From NCBI GenBank assembly GCA_018241665.1, contig JAFEDK010000019.1, forward strand, positions 242,198 to 306,197: a stretch of DNA of 64,000 nt, read 5' to 3'. Of the stretch, positions 17,601 through 26,663 are shown piece by piece (position 1 is the first letter of the stretch; each line of letters opens with the position of its first letter). This stretch comes from Pseudomonadota bacterium. GTDB lineage: Bacteria > Pseudomonadota > Gammaproteobacteria > Burkholderiales > Rhodocyclaceae. The translations under genes and the position numbers were made by a program. The notes beneath the pieces were generated by a model. That model did not search any database and was not told the DNA's origin. It was given only the letters and a program-made list of their open reading frames with translations.

Positions 17601-20120
17601 GGCCAGCTTGAGGCGCTGGGCCTCACCGCCGGACAGGGTCGGCACCGGCTGGCCGAGGCGCACGTATTCCAGCCCCACGTCGGCCAGCGGGGCCAGCGCA
17701 GCCAGCACCGCTTTTTGGTCGGCGAAGAAGGCCAGCGCTTCGGAGACGGTCATTTCCAGCACGTCGGCGACGCTCTTGCCGCGCCAGTTGAGGGCCAGGA
17801 TCTCCGGCCGGTAGCGCTTGCCGTCGCAGTCCGGGCAGCGCAGGTAGACGTCGGACAGGAACTGCATCTCGACGTGCTCGAAGCCCGAGCCGGTGCAGGT
17901 CGGGCAGCGCCCGGTGCCGGAGTTGAAACTGAAGGTGCCCGGTGTGTAGCCGCGCTCCTTGGCCTCCTCCAGGTTGGCGAAGAGCTTGCGGATGGCGTCC
18001 CAGGCGCCCACGTAGCTGACCGGGTTGGAGCGCGCGCTCTTGCCGATCGGCGACTGGTCCACCATCACCACGCCCTTGATCGCCTCCACGCCGGCGAAGC
18101 CTTCGAAGGCACCGGGTGACTCGGCGGGCTGGCCGAAGTGCTTGGCCAGCGCCGGGAACAGCACGTCCTGGATCAGCGTGGACTTGCCGGAGCCGGACAC
18201 GCCGGTAATGCCGACCAGACGCTGCAGCGGGATCGCCAGATCGACGCCGCGTAGGTTGTGCTGGCGGGCGCCGAGCAGCGTCAGGCGCGGCGCGTCGGCG
18301 CTCACCGGGCGCAGCACACGGCGTGCATCGACGCGCTTGCGGCCGGCCAGGTAGGCGCCGGTCAGCGAGGCCGGATCGTTGGCGATGCTCACCGGCGGGC
18401 CGTAGGCGACGATCTCGCCGCCACGCTCGCCAGGGCCGGGACCGATGTCGAGCAGGCGGTCAGCGGCCAGCATCAGCTGCGGGTCGTGCTCCACCACCAC
18501 CAGCGAGTTGCCGGCGTCGCGCAGGCGCTCCATCACCCCGAGAATGCGGTTGATGTCGCGCGGGTGCAGACCGATGGACGGCTCGTCGAGCACGAACAGG
18601 GTGTTCACCAGCGAGGTGCCCAGCGCAGTGGTCAGGTTGATGCGCTGCACCTCGCCGCCGGACAGGGTGCGCGACTGACGGTCCAGCGTCAGGTAGCCGA
18701 GGCCGACGTCCTGCAGGTACTTGAGGCGGCCCTTGATCTCGCCGAGCAGCAACTCGGTGGCCTCGTCCAGCGGCGCCGGCAGCACGAGGCCGGCGACGAA
18801 GGGGACGATCTCGTCCACCGGGCGGGCCAGCAGTTCGTGGATCGCCCACTCACCGCCGGCGGCCGGCAACCGCCACAGCAGCGCGTCCGGCTTGAGGCGG
18901 GCACCGTAGCAGGCCGGGCATTCGGTGTAGCTGCGGTAGCGCGACAGCAGCACCCGGATGTGCATCTTGTAGGCCTTGCTCTCCAGCCAGTCGAAGAAGT
19001 GGCGCACCCCGTACCACAGGCGCGGCCAGGACGAATCCCAGCTCTTCCACTTGTCGTCGCCTTCGAGCAGCCAGTGGCGGTGTTCCGGCGACAGATCGCG
19101 CACCGGCACGTCCATCGGCACGCCGTACTTCTTGGCCATCTTGGCCAGGTCGCCCTGGCATTCCTTGAAGCTGGGGCTCTGCCAGGGCTTCACCGCGCCT
19201 TCGGCGAGGGTCTTCGATTCGTCCGGGACGACCAGCGCGAAATCGACGCCGATGACCCGCCCGAAGCCGCGGCAGGTGTCGCAGGCGCCGATCGGCGAGT
19301 TGAAGGAGAACAGGCTCGGCGTCGGGTCGGAATAGGCGATGTCGCAGTCGGCGCAGTGCAGGCCCGAGCTGAATTTCCAGCGCGTCTCGCCGTCGTCGCC
19401 CAGCGCATGCACGCTGAGGCGGCCGTGGCCGGCGCGCAGGCCGATCTCCAGCGCCTCCATCACGCGGGCGTGCTCGGCGCTGCCGAGGCGGAAGCGGTCC
19501 TGCACCACATCCAGCTGCTCGCCGTTGCGGGCATGGATGCGGGTGTAGCCCTGCTGGGCGAGAAGGCCGGCGATCTCCTCGTCGCTGAAGCTGGTCGGCA
19601 CGCTGACCGGGAAGCTCACCACCAGGCGCGGATCGCCGGCCGCCGCGGCGCGGGCCGCCAGGTCGGCGAAGATCGACGCCGGCGTGTCGCGGCTCACCGG
19701 CTTGCCGCAGCAGCGGCAGTGCAGCTTGGCGGCGCGGGCGTAGAGCAGCTTGAAGTGGTCGGCCAGCTCGGTCATCGTGCCAACCGTCGAGCGGGAGGTG
19801 CGCACCGGGTTGGTCTGGTCGATGGCGATGGCCGGCGGCACGCCTTCGATGCGATCCACCTGCGGCTTGTCCATGCGGTCGAGGAACTGGCGCGCGTACG
19901 GGGAGAAGGTCTCCACGTAGCGGCGCTGGCCTTCGGCGTAGAGGGTGTCGAAGACCAGCGAACTCTTGCCGGAACCGGACACCCCGGTGACCACCACCAG
20001 CTCGTGGTGGGGGATGTCGAGGGACAGGTTCTTCAGGTTGTTCTGGCGGGCGCCGCGGATACGGATGGCGTCGGCGTCAGCAGGGCCGTGGTCGGCCGGG
20101 CAGGCGGGATCGGAACACAT
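14607..20120 (-). CDS. uvrA: Double-length UvrA (tandem fusion of two UvrA-like halves)
   Basis: Excinuclease ABC subunit A homologue, 1837 aa, about twice the usual 940. Four ABC ATPase sites occur, with Walker A motifs near residues 46, 640, 1004 and 1517 (three GVSGSGKSS/T, one GLSGSGKST). Zinc-binding CxxC pairs appear in both halves, for example CPTCTGSGFEHV...CPDCDG and CPVCEGQG...CEACGG. Each half begins with the UvrA N-terminal signature (GARQNNLKNLSLDIP; RHHNLKNVSLDIP). The first two Walker sites are about 595 residues apart, as in normal UvrA (about 610); the second two only about 513 apart, because the insertion domain between the CPDCYG and CPSCHGARL motifs is nearly absent. The frame is uninterrupted, so this is a true fusion. 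UvrA damage recognition is expected, but a canonical uvrA may exist elsewhere and this one could have a special role. Confidence 0.85.
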   Translation of the reverse strand: MCSDPACPADHGPADADAIRIRGARQNNLKNLSLDIPHHELVVVTGVSGSGKSSLVFDTLYAEGQRRYVETFSPYARQFLDRMDKPQVDRIEGVPPAIAIDQTNPVRTSRSTVGTMTELADHFKLLYARAAKLHCRCCGKPVSRDTPASIFADLAARAAAAGDPRLVVSFPVSVPTSFSDEEIAGLLAQQGYTRIHARNGEQLDVVQDRFRLGSAEHARVMEALEIGLRAGHGRLSVHALGDDGETRWKFSSGLHCADCDIAYSDPTPSLFSFNSPIGACDTCRGFGRVIGVDFALVVPDESKTLAEGAVKPWQSPSFKECQGDLAKMAKKYGVPMDVPVRDLSPEHRHWLLEGDDKWKSWDSSWPRLWYGVRHFFDWLESKAYKMHIRVLLSRYRSYTECPACYGARLKPDALLWRLPAAGGEWAIHELLARPVDEIVPFVAGLVLPAPLDEATELLLGEIKGRLKYLQDVGLGYLTLDRQSRTLSGGEVQRINLTTALGTSLVNTLFVLDEPSIGLHPRDINRILGVMERLRDAGNSLVVVEHDPQLMLAADRLLDIGPGPGERGGEIVAYGPPVSIANDPASLTGAYLAGRKRVDARRVLRPVSADAPRLTLLGARQHNLRGVDLAIPLQRLVGITGVSGSGKSTLIQDVLFPALAKHFGQPAESPGAFEGFAGVEAIKGVVMVDQSPIGKSARSNPVSYVGAWDAIRKLFANLEEAKERGYTPGTFSFNSGTGRCPTCTGSGFEHVEMQFLSDVYLRCPDCDGKRYRPEILALNWRGKSVADVLEMTVSEALAFFADQKAVLAALAPLADVGLEYVRLGQPVPTLSGGEAQRLKLAGYLAEAAQLAAKKSRKADTADEPGLLFLFDEPTTGLHFEDVARLLSAFEKLLDAGHSLVVIEHNLDVIAAADWLIDLGPEGGSGGGLIVAEGTPAALIATPASHTGKALADYAAQLSAMQAAPVVAEPAPRYRAVVPKAITIRHARHHNLKNVSLDIPRDQFTVITGLSGSGKSTLAFDIVFGEGQRRYLESLNAYARQFAQPSARPEVDAIFGIPPTVAIEQRVSRGGRKSTVGTLTEIQPFLRLLYVKLGTQYCPDCDVPVTPQSFEAIVAQIQRDFQGRSVELLAPLIINRKGLYTDLAKWARGKGFEQLRVDGDYLPTKKWPRLDRYKEHNIELPVGMVQVGPDTETQLREYVAAALEHGKGVLKLLPLGEASAQLTTLSTLRACPDCGTSFPEPDPRLFSYNAKHGWCPDCYGTGIKIAGKVENPDDLDLGELEADSDEACPSCHGARLNPVARAVRFRDLGLHELASLAVGKVADFFDGLQLARREADIGRDLVGEIRGRLDFLKKVGLGYLALDRAAPTLSGGEAQRIRLAAQLGSNLTGVCYILDEPTIGLHPRDNQLLLDTLEALRGRGNTLLVVEHDEDTIRRADHVIDIGPGAGVRGGRIIAEGKLADLMAAPESATGRCFRQPLVHPLAPRRAVADEQPALVVRDASLHNLKNVSARVPLGRLTVVTGVSGSGKSTFARDVLHASLAAGAPVGCAELAGRELVGRVLEVDQTPIGKTPRSCPATYIGFWDAIRKLFAETTEAKMRGWNASRFSFNTGAGRCPVCEGQGQITIEMNFLPDVKMPCEACGGARFNPETLTVQWKGKTVADLLHMAVEDAVDFFAAHPSIAHPLRLLQDVGLGYLTLGQPSPTLSGGEAQRIKLVSELAKVRGRAGESAAGPGRPLPPEKHTLYVLDEPTVGLHMADVEKLIHVLHRLADAGHTVLVIEHDLDLMAEADWIVDLGPEGGDGGGEIVAEGPPEVVVQVARSHTGRILGEFLAARRGEAA

Positions 20121-20223
20121 GGGCAGCGGGGTCGGAGAAGAGGCAGGCAGTGCCTATTGTAGGGCCTGTTGGCAGACCTCCCGCAGCGCAGCGGGTTCCC
20201 GCTGCCCGACCGGCGCGACGGGA

Positions 20224-22200
20224 TCAGGGATTGATCAAGCGGTCGGTGGCCGCCTCGTCGACGATGGAGCTGTCGCGGAACAGCTGGGTCTGCGGCGAGG
20301 CGGTCTGCTGGGCCAGCGCGCGGGCCGTCACTGCGAGCACTTCGCCACCGTCCCCGTCGACGATCAGGATCAGCTGGCGGGCCGGGCCGATCAGCCCGAC
20401 GAAGCCACGCATCACGCTGCCGTCCGGCAGGCCGACGGCGACGCTATCCCCCACTTCCAGTTCCGCCCACTCGGAAGGCAACGACAGCTCGCCAGCGAAG
20501 TACTGTTTATGGCGCAGCACCCGGAAATCCAGGCGCTCGCCGACCGTGCCGAGGACCGGCACCGACGGCCGACGGAAACGGGGCTCGGGCCCCGGCCGGC
20601 CGGCGATCAGCGCGGCATGCAATTCCAGGCACGGCGCCAGCCCCTCCCGGATGTGCTCCGGCGACAGGCCGATCCACGCCAGCCCCTCCTCCAGCGAACG
20701 CATCAGCGCCGGCAGCTGGGCCATCAGATGCTGGCGGGCCACCTCGTCGGGCTCCGGCATCGCGCTGACCAGCAGGCGGTGGGCCGTCTGGACCCGGGAT
20801 GTCCATTGCGGGCTGCCGGTACCGTAGCGGTAAGCCGCCTTGGCCAGCACGTGGACCCAATACCCCTCGATGAACTCCCGCGCCACGGGATCGGAGTGGT
20901 GCCCGATCAACAGGTAGATCGCCCGGCTGGCCTGGTGCAGCGCCACCTCGCGCCGCTCCAGCCGCTCGGCCTCGTCCTTGAAGGCCTCGACGCGGGCCAG
21001 CGCCCCTTTCTGGCGGGAGCGCAACAAGGCTTCCGCCCCCGTCAGCGCGACCTGGAAATCCCGGTCCTCGAAACGGGTCAGCCGCAGCAGCGGACGCACG
21101 ACGAGCAGCAGCCCCCGGCACACCGGCAACTCGGGCGGACAATCCGGCGGCAGGGTACGGCCGACATTGGCGATCAGATCCACCAGGCGCAGTGCCGGGT
21201 GGCGCTCCTCGGCCAGCAGGGTGTCGCTGCGCAGGGCCAGCCGGAGCATTGGCACCCGCAGTCCGGCCAGCACCATGCGGATCGTCGCCGGCAGGAAGGG
21301 CGCCGCCGCCAGGTAGGCAAAGACGGTTTCCACGACGGCGACAGCCGCCGCGCTGGCCGGCGCCAGCAGGCCACCGAGTTCACTCGTGCCCAGGGACTGG
21401 GGCACCCCGCCGCCGTAGTGCTGGCGCTCGCCGAGCCAGGCCTCGACGCGCTCGAGCAGGGCTGCTGCCAGGGTCGGATCGAGATGGGTGGTACCGGGCA
21501 TCGTCTCCCGCCGGGCCAGCACGGACAGACGCAGCGCATCCACGGGATTCATCTGCAGACTGCGCGACGCCTCCGCCGTAGCGGTACGTTCACTGCCCGG
21601 CACCAGGGACGAACGGGACGGCGTGGCGACCCGGTAGCGGGAATCGACGCCGGCATCCGCCAGGTGATGCTCCAGCTCCCGGTAGAACACGCACAGATGA
21701 CGCTGCAGCGGCTCTTCCAGGCGCTTGAGCAGCACCATCGCCTCCTGGGCGCTGAGCCGCTCGGCCTCCTTCAGCGCCCGCAGCGCCCGGCACACGCTCT
21801 CGGTGCCGACCGGGGACTCCTTCTGCAGCACGGCATCGGTACCGGCCATCAGCATGCGCATGCGCAGGTGCAGGGACGCCAGTTCGCGCTCGCAGACGTC
21901 GCGCAGGCGCTGGTCGAGATTCATCAGCTCGACCGAGTAATCCATGTCGTCATCGTGGACCAGGCTGATATGGGATGCCGTCAGCCCGTGTATCTGCTCG
22001 AAGCCCGGTCGCTCCTTGGTGCCCGACAGCTCGTCGAAGCATTCGCCGGCAGCATTGGCCAGTTCGTCCAGCCAGCCCGCGTGACGAATGACCTCGCCCG
22101 CCGCCCGCCGCAGCGTCTCCAGGAAGCGCGCGCGGCTGTCGGCCAGCAACTGGGCGGCCACGGTGGCGGGCTGGTCGTCGGTGAGGGTAGGAAGCGCCAT
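20224..22200 (-). CDS. DUF1631-type protein with C-terminal PilZ-like region
   Basis: Large, soluble, mostly helical protein, 658 aa, rich in Leu, Ala, Arg and Glu. I recognise it tentatively as the DUF1631 family: N-terminal helical part (ARFLETLRRAAGEVI), a long central helical region, and a C-terminal beta-rich segment (about residues 560-640, LRHKQYFAGELSLPSEWAELEVGDSVAVGL) that looks like a PilZ-type fold. The function of the family is unknown; some members are mis-annotated as thymidine phosphorylase. The canonical PilZ c-di-GMP-binding RxxxR and DxSxxG motifs are not obvious. It is upstream of uvrA on the same strand, with a 103-nt gap. Confidence 0.55.
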   Translation of the reverse strand: MALPTLTDDQPATVAAQLLADSRARFLETLRRAAGEVIRHAGWLDELANAAGECFDELSGTKERPGFEQIHGLTASHISLVHDDDMDYSVELMNLDQRLRDVCERELASLHLRMRMLMAGTDAVLQKESPVGTESVCRALRALKEAERLSAQEAMVLLKRLEEPLQRHLCVFYRELEHHLADAGVDSRYRVATPSRSSLVPGSERTATAEASRSLQMNPVDALRLSVLARRETMPGTTHLDPTLAAALLERVEAWLGERQHYGGGVPQSLGTSELGGLLAPASAAAVAVVETVFAYLAAAPFLPATIRMVLAGLRVPMLRLALRSDTLLAEERHPALRLVDLIANVGRTLPPDCPPELPVCRGLLLVVRPLLRLTRFEDRDFQVALTGAEALLRSRQKGALARVEAFKDEAERLERREVALHQASRAIYLLIGHHSDPVAREFIEGYWVHVLAKAAYRYGTGSPQWTSRVQTAHRLLVSAMPEPDEVARQHLMAQLPALMRSLEEGLAWIGLSPEHIREGLAPCLELHAALIAGRPGPEPRFRRPSVPVLGTVGERLDFRVLRHKQYFAGELSLPSEWAELEVGDSVAVGLPDGSVMRGFVGLIGPARQLILIVDGDGGEVLAVTARALAQQTASPQTQLFRDSSIVDEAATDRLINP

Positions 22201-22279
22201 AGCGATCGGGTTCGTTATATTTTGTTAGGCGGACCAATCTTAGCCGCAGCCGGCTTTATCGGTAAAAACGCCGAAACCT

Positions 22280-22792
22280 TCAGTGTGCAGCACGTCCTGC
22301 CGAGCCGCATTTACCGAGCAGCCGCCCTCCCACCCACAGCGCGAAGAAGGTGACGAGCCCCCATTTCAGCAGCGAACACGAGGCCGACACGGGAATGAGC
22401 ACGCTCGGCGCCCCGAAGGGGCCAGCCAGCAAGCGCAGTTGCAGCAGGTTCTCCGCAACGTCGAACAACGCCGCCAGCGGCAACAGCGCAGCCAGCCTGC
22501 CGGCCGCTCGCCCGGCACTTTCCGGAAAGAGCCCGCCGCGGGTCGCGACGACATAGCCGAACAACGCGTAGACGCATAGGTGGAGCGCATCTGCGGCGAA
22601 ATGTTCCCGGTACGCCCGAAGTCCGTCAGCGCCCCACGCATTGAGAATCCCCCAGTAACGCTCGGCGCTGAAGCTGAGTTGCAGGCAGATGATGTTGGGA
22701 CGGCGCACCCCCACGATGAGCGCCAGATGTGCTTGGGACACCAGCAGCGCCGCGCTCGCCAGTCCGGTCATCCAGGGGGATGCTCGTGCCAT
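22280..22792 (-). CDS. Small integral membrane protein, unknown function
   Basis: Not recognised. A 170-aa protein with about four hydrophobic segments (near residues 9-28, 66-86, 98-116 and 138-158), so an inner-membrane protein. The start MARASPWMTG is chosen because AGGA lies about 5 nt upstream and the longer frame adds an unlikely polar leader. Between segments are RRPNIICLQLSFSAERY and DVAENLLQL, the latter reminiscent of small conserved four-helix membrane proteins. It is on the same strand as the DUF1631-type gene and divergent from the HDOD gene. Confidence 0.6.
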   Translation of the reverse strand: MARASPWMTGLASAALLVSQAHLALIVGVRRPNIICLQLSFSAERYWGILNAWGADGLRAYREHFAADALHLCVYALFGYVVATRGGLFPESAGRAAGRLAALLPLAALFDVAENLLQLRLLAGPFGAPSVLIPVSASCSLLKWGLVTFFALWVGGRLLGKCGSAGRAAH

Positions 22793-22946
22793 TTTTCCTG
22801 CTCCGCTTGCGGTCGGCCACTTGGTGGGTGTGCAATAGTCACGAATGCGGCAAAGCAGCAATTGCTTGTCGCCCTCTTCGCCTTAAAATAAAAAAATTGA
22901 TTTTTCCGACAAATTCATCAGACCGAATTAGCATCAGTACGGAATC

Positions 22947-23804
22947 ATGACCAGCGCCACCAAGCCCAAGCCCTCCAACCCCCAGCAACTCGCAACCGAC
23001 CTTGCCTCCATCCGTATCCCAGCCTGCCCGGCAATGGTCACCGAGGTCCTGCACGAAGCCCGCAAGGACGAACCGAACTTCAAGGTTCTGGCCCGCATCA
23101 TTTCATCCGACGTGGGCATGTCGGCAATGGCCGTCAAGCTCGCCAACTCGCCGATGTTCGGCTCCGCCGCTCCGGTGAAGAGCGTGCAACAGGCGATCAG
23201 CCGCCTTGGCACCAGTAACGTACTGAACATCATAGTCGCTGCAGCGCTGCGCAGCTCCGTCGACGGCCTGCCGGCCGACTTCCTGGAGCACTTCTGGGAC
23301 ATGGCGGCATCCCGCGCCCTGTGCGCCGGCCTGCTGGCCCGCAAGCACGTGGGCATTCCCCCGGAAGACGCCTATACCTACGGGCTGTTCCAGAACGCTG
23401 CCGTGCCGGTACTGATGCAGCACTTCTCGAGCTACGCGGCGCTCTACAGCAGCGCCGGCGAACACGGCGATCATCTGGTGGGGCTCGAGCGCGCGCAGTT
23501 CCACAGCGACCACGCGGTGGTCGGCTGGCTGCTGGCGCGCAACTGGGGGCTGCCGGCCAAGATCGCGGCGGCGATCCAGCATCACCACAACCCCGAACGC
23601 TACATCCTCCCCGAGGAGGAACTGCCATCGAACGCGCTGGCGCTGATCGCCGTCACCCAGCTCGCCGAATACATCATCGCCGAACTCGGCGGCGCCGCGC
23701 TGGAGGTGAGCCAGCGCGCCTTCGAGGACGCCCGCAGCTTCCTCGGCACGACCGACCACGACCTGGACGAATTCCGCGAACTCGTCGCCGCCGCGCTGGC
23801 CTGA
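22947..23804 (+). CDS. HDOD domain signalling protein
   Basis: Single-domain HDOD protein, 285 aa, with the domain covering about residues 22-220. HDOD is a non-enzymatic relative of HD phosphohydrolases; residues such as FHSDHAVVGWLLARNW and AIQHHHNPER match the family, but the full metal-binding HD set is not evident. Such proteins act in signal transduction, often linked to c-di-GMP or chemotaxis-like control. The 154-nt upstream gap is AT-rich (TTAAAATAAAAAAATTG) and probably holds the promoter. It is monocistronic and ends at a degenerate REPIN and a bidirectional terminator. Confidence 0.82.
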   Translation: MTSATKPKPSNPQQLATDLASIRIPACPAMVTEVLHEARKDEPNFKVLARIISSDVGMSAMAVKLANSPMFGSAAPVKSVQQAISRLGTSNVLNIIVAAALRSSVDGLPADFLEHFWDMAASRALCAGLLARKHVGIPPEDAYTYGLFQNAAVPVLMQHFSSYAALYSSAGEHGDHLVGLERAQFHSDHAVVGWLLARNWGLPAKIAAAIQHHHNPERYILPEEELPSNALALIAVTQLAEYIIAELGGAALEVSQRAFEDARSFLGTTDHDLDEFRELVAAALA

Positions 23805-23815
23805 CGCCACGCGAT

Positions 23816-23903
23816 GTGGGGCTGTAACGGCGAACTCATTCTCCCGCCGACTCGGGGCCGGGAACCAGGCTCGCAGGCAGCGGGCGAATGAATTCGCCCC
23901 CAC
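23816..23903. repeat. Degenerate REPIN-like repeat, copy 6
   Basis: The right REP unit is intact (CGAATGAATTCGCCCCCAC on the plus strand, ending at 23903), but the left unit is decayed (GTGGGGCTGTAACGGCGAAC...) and the element is 88 nt rather than 67. It lies between the HDOD stop and a terminator and shows how old copies decay. Confidence 0.7.
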
Positions 23904-23933
23904 GGGACTCCCCCTCGACAACAGAGGCCGCCT

Positions 23934-23974
23934 CCCAGAAAAAAGCCCGCCATCACGGCGGGCTTTTTTCTGGG
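23934..23974. terminator. Bidirectional rho-independent terminator (HDOD / topB)
   Basis: Perfect long palindrome: CCCAGAAAAAAGCCCGCC, loop ATCAC, then GGCGGGCTTTTTTCTGGG. A GC-rich stem is flanked by A- and T-runs on both sides, placed between convergent genes, so it can stop transcription from both. Confidence 0.93.
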
Positions 23975-23986
23975 ATTGTCCAGACC

Positions 23987-26509
23987 TTACTCGGCCTCGG
24001 CCTTCTTGCGGCTGGCCGGTTTCTTGGCAGCGGCCGCCTTGGGTTCCTTCTTCTCGAACTCGAAGCCGACCTTGCCATCGTCCCCACGCACCAGGAAGGC
24101 CGAGAACTTGCGCTTCGTGCGGCTCGACACGAAGCCGCGGAGCAGTTCGGTCCGCCCGGTATCAAGCAGCTTCTGCATCTGGTCGCGTTCGATCGGCTGC
24201 TGCAGGATGATCTTGCCGGAGCGGAAATCGCAGGATTTCTCCGGCCCCACCGACTTGCTGCAGACGTAGGACAGGCCGTGCTCATACACCTGGGCACTGC
24301 ATTTCGGGCACTGGCCCAGGGAGTCCTGACCGGAGAAGTCCACCGCCTCGGCAGCCTCGTCTTCTTTCGGCTGACCGAAATCGAACTCCGGCTGCTTGTC
24401 GTCGTTGAGGCGGATCTCGGCGTTGAACAAGCGCCCCATCTTGTTGCGGAAACCCAGCAGCGGGCCAACCCGGCCGGTGGCCAGCAGGGCCTCGATCTCC
24501 GGGATCTCGAACTGGCGGCCGGCGACGATCTTCCAGGCACTCCAGTCGCAACTCTGGCAGGAGAACTTCTTGTAGTTCTCCTTCACCTGGCCGCCACACT
24601 TGGGGCACGGGGTCTGCAGCGTGGCAAAGTCGCCCGGCACGGTGTCGGACTCGTAGCGCTTGGCGCGCTCGACGATGTCGCGGGTCATGGACTGGATGTG
24701 TTCCATGAACTCGGCCCGTGACAGCGCGCCGCGTTCCATCTGGGCCAGCTTGTGTTCCCATTCGCCAGTGAGTTCCGGCGAGGTCAGCTCGTTGGTGCCC
24801 AGGCCGCGCAGCAAGGTGATCAGCGAGAATGCCTTGGCAGTCGGGATCAGCTCCTTCCCATCCCGCAGCATGTAGGTTTCGCCGATCAGGTTTTCGATGA
24901 TCTGCGCGCGGGTCGCCGGGGTGCCGAGGCCGCGGCCAGCCATCGCGGCGCGCAATTCCTCGTCGTCCACCATCTTGCCGGCGCCTTCCATCGCGGACAG
25001 CAGCGTGGCTTCGTTGAAGCGTGCGGGCGGCTTGGTGACCAGGGCCTTGAGCAGGATCTCGTCGGTGCTGACCTTCTCGCCCGGCTCGACCGCCACCAGC
25101 TGCGGCGTGCCGCCCTCTTCGTCACTCGCCACCGCCGCGGCCTTGCCGTAGATGGCCAGCCAGCCCGGATTGACGAGGATCTTGCCCTCGGTCTTGAAGG
25201 CCTCGCCCTCGACGCGGGTGATACGGGTGGTCACGCGGTACTCGGCGGCCGGGTAGAACACCGACAGGAAGCGCCGGGTCACCAGGTCGTAGATCTTCGC
25301 CTCGGCCTCGGACAGGCTCTTGGGCGCCGTACCGGTGGGGATGATCGCGAAGTGGTCGGAGATCTTGGCGTTGTTGAAGATGCGCTTGTTGGGCTTGGCC
25401 CAGCCGTGCTTGACGATCTCGTTGGCAAACGGCGCGTAGGCGTCCGGCAGGCCGCCGAGGATGCCCTGGACCTGGCCAACGTAGTCTTCCGGCAGCGCGC
25501 GGGCGTCGGTACGCGGATAGGTCAGGACCTTGTGCTTTTCGTAGAGGGCCTGGGCCAGTTGCAGCGTGGTTCGCGCCGAGAAACCGAAACGGCCGTTGGC
25601 TTCACGCTGCAGGGAGGTCAGGTCGAACAGCAGCGGCGACAGCTGGGTGGAAGGCTTGGACTCTTCCTCGACGCTTCCGGTCTTGCCCTCGCACTTGGCC
25701 TTGATGGCTGCGGCCTTCGCCTTGTCCCACAGACGGAAAGCCGTCGCGTGCTCGGCGAGCGGCGCACCTTCCTCGGGCTTCTTGAAAGCTTCGTCGAACC
25801 AGCGGCCGGCGTAGGCACCGGCCTTGCAGCCGAAGCTGGCCTCCAGTTCCCAGTAATCGGTGGGCTTGAAGGCGCGGATCTTTTCTTCGCGCTCGACGAC
25901 GATGGCCAGCGTCGGGGTCTGCACGCGCCCGACGGTGGTCAGGTGGAAGCCGCCGGTCTTGGAGTTGAAGGCGGTCATCGCGCGGGTGCCGTTGATGCCG
26001 ATCAGCCAGTCGCTCTCGGCACGACACACGGCGGCCTCACGCAGGCCTTCAACATCGGCGGCGGCGCGGAGCTGGGCGAAACCGTCGCGGATCGCGCCGG
26101 CGGTCATCGACTGCAGCCACAGGCGCTGCACCGGCTTGGCGCTGCCGGAATGCTGCACGATGAAGCTGAAGATCAGCTCCCCCTCGCGTCCCGCGTCACA
26201 GGCGTTGATCAGGCCGGTAACGTCCTTGCGCTTGATCAGGCGGGTCAGCAGCTTGAGCCGGTCCTCGGTCTTCTCGATCGGGTTGAGGGCGAAATGCGGC
26301 GGGATCACCGGCAGGTGCGCGAAAGACCACTTGCCGCGCTTGACTTCGAATTCGGCGGGAACGGTGAGCTCCAGCAGATGGCCGACCGCCGAGGAGAGCA
26401 CATAGTGCTCCGACTCGAAATAGTCTTTTTCCTTGGTGAAACCACCCAGGGAGCGGGCGATGTCTGCCGCGACCGAGGGCTTTTCCGCGATGATCAGCTG
26501 CTTGCTCAT
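23987..26509 (-). CDS. topB: DNA topoisomerase III
   Basis: Type IA topoisomerase, 840 aa, which passes single DNA strands to decatenate replication and recombination intermediates. The N-terminal TOPRIM domain begins QLIIAEKPSVAADIARSLGG and contains the acidic DAGREGELIF motif. The active-site tyrosine is in LTYPRTDARALP near residue 330. The C-terminal third has zinc-finger-like CPKCGG...CQSC and CPKCSA...C clusters and a lysine-alanine tail (AAAAKKPASRKKAEAE). It is the last gene of the LysM-dprA-smg-topB set, the usual betaproteobacterial neighbourhood. Confidence 0.95.
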   Translation of the reverse strand: MSKQLIIAEKPSVAADIARSLGGFTKEKDYFESEHYVLSSAVGHLLELTVPAEFEVKRGKWSFAHLPVIPPHFALNPIEKTEDRLKLLTRLIKRKDVTGLINACDAGREGELIFSFIVQHSGSAKPVQRLWLQSMTAGAIRDGFAQLRAAADVEGLREAAVCRAESDWLIGINGTRAMTAFNSKTGGFHLTTVGRVQTPTLAIVVEREEKIRAFKPTDYWELEASFGCKAGAYAGRWFDEAFKKPEEGAPLAEHATAFRLWDKAKAAAIKAKCEGKTGSVEEESKPSTQLSPLLFDLTSLQREANGRFGFSARTTLQLAQALYEKHKVLTYPRTDARALPEDYVGQVQGILGGLPDAYAPFANEIVKHGWAKPNKRIFNNAKISDHFAIIPTGTAPKSLSEAEAKIYDLVTRRFLSVFYPAAEYRVTTRITRVEGEAFKTEGKILVNPGWLAIYGKAAAVASDEEGGTPQLVAVEPGEKVSTDEILLKALVTKPPARFNEATLLSAMEGAGKMVDDEELRAAMAGRGLGTPATRAQIIENLIGETYMLRDGKELIPTAKAFSLITLLRGLGTNELTSPELTGEWEHKLAQMERGALSRAEFMEHIQSMTRDIVERAKRYESDTVPGDFATLQTPCPKCGGQVKENYKKFSCQSCDWSAWKIVAGRQFEIPEIEALLATGRVGPLLGFRNKMGRLFNAEIRLNDDKQPEFDFGQPKEDEAAEAVDFSGQDSLGQCPKCSAQVYEHGLSYVCSKSVGPEKSCDFRSGKIILQQPIERDQMQKLLDTGRTELLRGFVSSRTKRKFSAFLVRGDDGKVGFEFEKKEPKAAAAKKPASRKKAEAE

Positions 26510-26663
26510 TGGAGTACCTTCGTGCTGCGCACTCCGGTCTATGCCCGATGGGCAACCGGCCGGCTCATGCCTGTAGCGCGCAACATGGCGCCTGATTCAG
26601 GTTGTTGGGGGGGAGCGGCGCATCATACGGAAGCCTGCACCGGCCGTGCAAGCCGCCGGCCGA

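Noticed and set aside
18258-20162. 634-codon plus-strand open frame opposite uvrA
   Set aside because: Antisense to conserved UvrA motifs; the composition is Gln/Arg/His/Gly-rich without domains.
19945-22353. 802-codon plus-strand open frame opposite uvrA and the DUF1631-type gene
   Set aside because: It crosses two minus-strand genes and an intergenic gap, with shadow-like composition.
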